Assembly (NCBI GenBank): GCA_914767715.1 | Contig: OU612070.1 | Location: forward strand, 17,191,501-17,255,500 | Source: Membranipora membranacea | Lineage: Eukaryota > Bryozoa > Gymnolaemata > Cheilostomatida > Membraniporidae | DNA: 64,000 bases | Direction of reading: 5' to 3' | Shown here: positions 60,501 to 64,000 of the stretch, one piece after another | Position numbering within the stretch: the stretch's first letter is position 1 | Layout: every line of letters begins with the position of its first letter | Translations under genes and position numbers: made by a program | The notes under the pieces: generated by a model | Databases searched by the model: none | What the model was told of the DNA's origin: nothing | The model's input: the letters and a program-made list of their open reading frames with translations, nothing else

Positions 60501-63500
60501 ACACAGTTTGATATAGCCACAAGAACACCGTTGACAGCCATAAGTGGACATTGAGTGTTTTTGACAGCCTAATAACGTCGCTACTGTACTGGTTCATTGC
60601 CAAATATGTGAAACAATGTACACTTAGAAATTTTAATAATATTCCTTTCTAGCAATTAATAACTAATTACATCAGTTTTTTTCAGATAAAAATGAACTCG
60701 GAAGGAACCACAATAGAACTGCAGCAAGCCCATCGACGATATTATTTTGTTTAATGCCAAAAAGCAGAGTTTATGCAGAGGACCATATTGATTTTCAGAG
60801 TCCAACAAATTTTTTTATTGTTAAAACTACCCATAACCTGGCTTCTGGCATTAAAACATTTGACTGAAATCTTTGGCAATTTCAAAAACAATTTTCTCAG
60901 CTTTGAAAGATCTGGTGAGAAAAAATTATGTTTCAACGAAACAGGTGTGCGTGGCAGAAATGTCAAAATTTGTGTTTTCATAACAGATAAAAGCCTAACA
61001 ATTTGATAATTTTATTTAATCTGATGATCGGACTATTGAGCTGGCCAGTAATAATATTGTTGGCGTAGCAGTCGCTGGGCAAAGTAGAGGTGGTTAATTT
61101 CCACGCACTAAACTATTATGTAACTTGACAAGGCTACGACATCTAATGATTACGACGATTTAGCAAGTGAACAATTTGGTTATCCCTTTCTGCCATACAT
61201 ACCGATATATGATTATCAATTTTGAAAATTCTTCCTTTATCTGCCTCGATCCGGATGACACACCAAAAATGTGAGAGTACCACACAGACCGGCCATGTTT
61301 ATCTACCAGGCAGGTTAAAGCTATTGTCAACCAAAAACCAATATAATGTATCTGAGGCCCTTGGATGATTGGTAAATTTTTTATTTGCCATTTTACAGTA
61401 AGTGTGCTGTTTTTGCTCAGATGGCGAATTCTTTTTATGAATTCACTGACAATATATATTTAAAATAACACTTATTAAACCAAAATAAAATTATTCCAAA
61501 AAAAAAATTCTATTTAGATTCTCTGGATAATTGCCAAGCAATAAAGAACATTGGACAATCAACAAACCCCAATACTCATGTTTCTGTAGCCTTATTTGAG
61601 AAATTTCTGGAGAAGTTTTATGGCAGATCTGTCGGTGACCACCTGCTTGGTTCAGTTTACCGCAAGCTCTGAGATCATTACATAGATTTGTACAGCAGAT
61701 GTACATCTATAAAGGTTTTATATAAAACCATCATCATCATCATCCCCCATCATCTCTTAATCTATCGCGCCTCTATACTATACCATTATACTTAGCATGT
61801 CACACGAAGAACCCAACTGATTGGATGGGTGTGCAACATTTAATTCCATGCCTTACACCATGGTACACCATGGACCATGAGCACTATTAGAGCCCTGCCA
61901 TCACGAAGATTCAATATTAAATAATCCATGTCAAAACACAGTGCAAATGTGACACCAGGGGTAAAGGCTATCATTGTGTTCTGGTAATTATATATAAGGA
62001 TCATGTCAGTCATTTCCACCGTATCCACCTCAATTAACTAATTACTGACTGGTATTTACTGTGTCCCAGGTGTGAAACGCTCACCATACACGCTCTAAGC
62101 AATGGCACCACCGGCGGAGATTCTACTCAGCTGTTGTGCCTGTGCTATACAGTCGTAGTTACCAGAGCGGTGATGGGAACTCAGAGATATTCCTCAGGAT
62201 AGGATTAGTCATCATGACAGCGCTGGCGTGGTGGTTCAGTTCAAGCTGCTTAAGGTCTAATGTCTTGACCCTGCGCCCAAACATGAATTATGAAGAAGTA
62301 ATTTTAAGTTTCATTCTTGATTCTTTTCAATTCAGGCGACATTTTTAGTTTTTTTTCAATTTGATCATGGGCTTTAATTTGGATACATCACTCTTTTTTG
62401 TTATTGTGGTAGAAAATTTAACCGAATGGATAGCTCAAGATTTTCTGTTTTCATTTCCCTATAACTTATAATGGTATCCATATAACCATTGTAATTATCG
62501 ATATAAGTATGAAATATGCATTTCAGTTTTTATTGGAAGCTTCAAAGGTTCAAAGTGAAAATGTAGATATAGATAGTACAGAAATGCAGGGTTAAATTTG
62601 TTAATTTTTTAACTGGAAAGTCGAGGGGGCAAAAGTGGCAATGGTAAACTTTTGCTCATACAAGCGCAATAAACCTCCATACAATTAAAATAGCTTTAAA
62701 TATTACTTTTAAGTGCTCCAAATCCTTAGCACAATGTTATTGTACTTGTGTATAAAAATAATAATGCAGTATAAATTTGCCTGAGACTCTTGTCATTCTC
62801 AGAGTACAATGCATTCTGCAGCACAGATGTTTCAATGAGTTGTTGTTTAGAGGTGGAAATCCACACAATTATGCAAAGCTTTTGTTCAACCAAAGGCTGT
62901 CATTTCATCAGGCTGGCCATAGTGAATTCTACTATCCCATTTTCTGAAGTGCAATATGCTCCAATCCACTTAGTGTCAAACCAGGATTATTTTTACATGT
63001 GCCGTCTTTGCCTAGATAGTAAAAGTTTAGTCTACCTGAGCTGAAAGGTGGTGAGGCGAACCTCTTAATGGCGGCCAATACATAAAACCCAGCAATGAAA
63101 TATTACAGTGTAAACTCAACATCTTGAGTGGTTTGCATAAGACCATCTTCAATCTCAAATAATTATTTTAGGTGCATAAATACACAAAGATAATTATAAA
63201 TCTATTAGGTATGAATATTATATCTACAATTTCAGGCGCTTGAGCGAGAGAGGTTTGTTTCTAAGCTTGCTGCATTAGAAAAAAACTGTCTTAATACAAC
63301 TAGCCTGCCACCAGCGAATTCCCATAGATATATGAATGCCTTTTAGGTCCCGTATAGATAAAAGAAATCATCAGGTAGAGTACTATAAAATATTGTGCTT
63401 AATAGCAAACAGCATCATTTTTTACTGTCATCACAGGGCAGCTATTTTCTACCATTTTTTATTTTTCCTCTTGCACTTTTATGTTCAGAGAGTTAAAGAA

Positions 63501-64000
63501 AACATTTATTATAATTTACGTCATGTTAGTACGATGACGTATGCATCAACATCTAAAGAACTTTTGTGACAGCAAGTTTCCTGTTATGAACCCAACGCCA
63601 GCTAGTTAACTATAATAACTGTCAAGTGCAATGGAAATTATCACAGACAGATTATTAATAACAATTATTATGCTATTAGAAAGTCTAAATGAATTTTAAT
63701 TATGGCTAATAGAAAATTTAATCCAATTATTTTCCAAATTGAATTTCAGTGCTGCTAAACCTTAACAGAAAGGTATGGGAAAGTGGTCGCTCTTACAAAG
63801 TTCCCGTGCCATCAATGTGGGAAAAGCATCAACAATTTGTACAAGGAATATTGGGCAAAGATTTGCAAAAGAGCTAGCAATTCTTACCTTAAAGATTTGG
63901 CAACTAAAATTTCCAGGGAAGCCATTCTAATGTAATTTCATTCATAAAATTTACTTGGGTATATTTGGATAGCAGTGTTAGCACAACTCCTGAGCTGGAA
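57528..64000. other. Unassigned region upstream of the RGG exons
   Basis: By phase, at least one 5' exon of the RGG gene must lie here or beyond the window, but I could not recognise it. A minus-strand frame starting at 58739 (MNFQNNKLNLLDQQAALKKK) has charged, helix-like composition with a TATA-like ATTATATAAC upstream and could be a first exon, but no good donor follows it. The rest (59-64 kb) shows nothing I can support. Confidence 0.35.
57545..57895. repeat. Diverged tandem duplication inside the RGG-gene intron
   Basis: Two copies of about 165 bases (about 57545-57710 and 57720-57895) share AACATAACGC/CCATAACGC, GAGYGACAACTYTG, GGATGTGATC and ATAATCACTCA in order. They lie just upstream of the exon 57527-57384. 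Confidence 0.6.

Overview
The window is nuclear DNA of an animal. It is AT-rich, its genes are split by spliceosomal introns, and it carries short tRNA-derived SINEs and small non-autonomous DNA transposons. The NK2.1 homeobox gene and a vertebrate-like cobalamin methionine synthase point to a bilaterian invertebrate. A marine spiralian is my guess, but nothing here fixes the phylum.

Layout. (1) Positions 0.2-15.6 kb, minus strand: a tandem array of small secreted cysteine-rich peptide genes. I count one divergent member at the left edge (signal exon 726-770, cysteine exon 213-422), five apparently intact members starting at 3189, 6869, 9546, 12368 and 15550, one frameshifted copy (5273), one decayed copy (7921) and one orphan promoter block (near 13.0-13.1 kb). 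(2) 15.7-22.1 kb: gene-free, with three well-delimited MITE-like elements. (3) 22.2-23.7 kb, minus strand: a longer member of the same family with a dibasic site and a Gln/Asn-rich repeat tail. (4) 24.7-36.5 kb, plus strand: 18 exons of methionine synthase, from the pterin domain to the stop codon; the homocysteine-binding domain is not seen. (5) 36.5-43.8 kb: intergenic. (6) 43.85-48.07 kb, plus strand: a two-exon NK2.1 homeobox gene. (7) 48-56.5 kb: intergenic, with repeats. (8) 56.55-57.53 kb, minus strand: the last three exons of an RGG/Gly-rich, probably RNA-binding protein. Nothing is recognised from 57.5 to 64 kb.

The most novel content is the peptide family. Array members share the frame C-x9-C-C-x2-C-x2-C-x11-C-x3-C, then a phase-0 intron, then an eighth cysteine about 13 residues after the seventh, encoded on a tiny last exon. 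Two divergent relatives flank the array. Both begin with a 15-codon signal-peptide exon and share the intron after the seventh cysteine. The spacing of six of the cysteines resembles that of eclosion-hormone-type peptides. This is inference from spacing only; an antimicrobial or venom-like role is equally open. Two genes have gained a second cysteine domain through a symmetric phase-0 exon. Promoter-proximal blocks with TATA boxes are shared within each of two subtypes, and the two subtypes largely alternate along the array, as expected if a two-gene cassette was duplicated.

Exon boundaries were read by eye from splice signals, reading phase and family conservation, with no transcript support.
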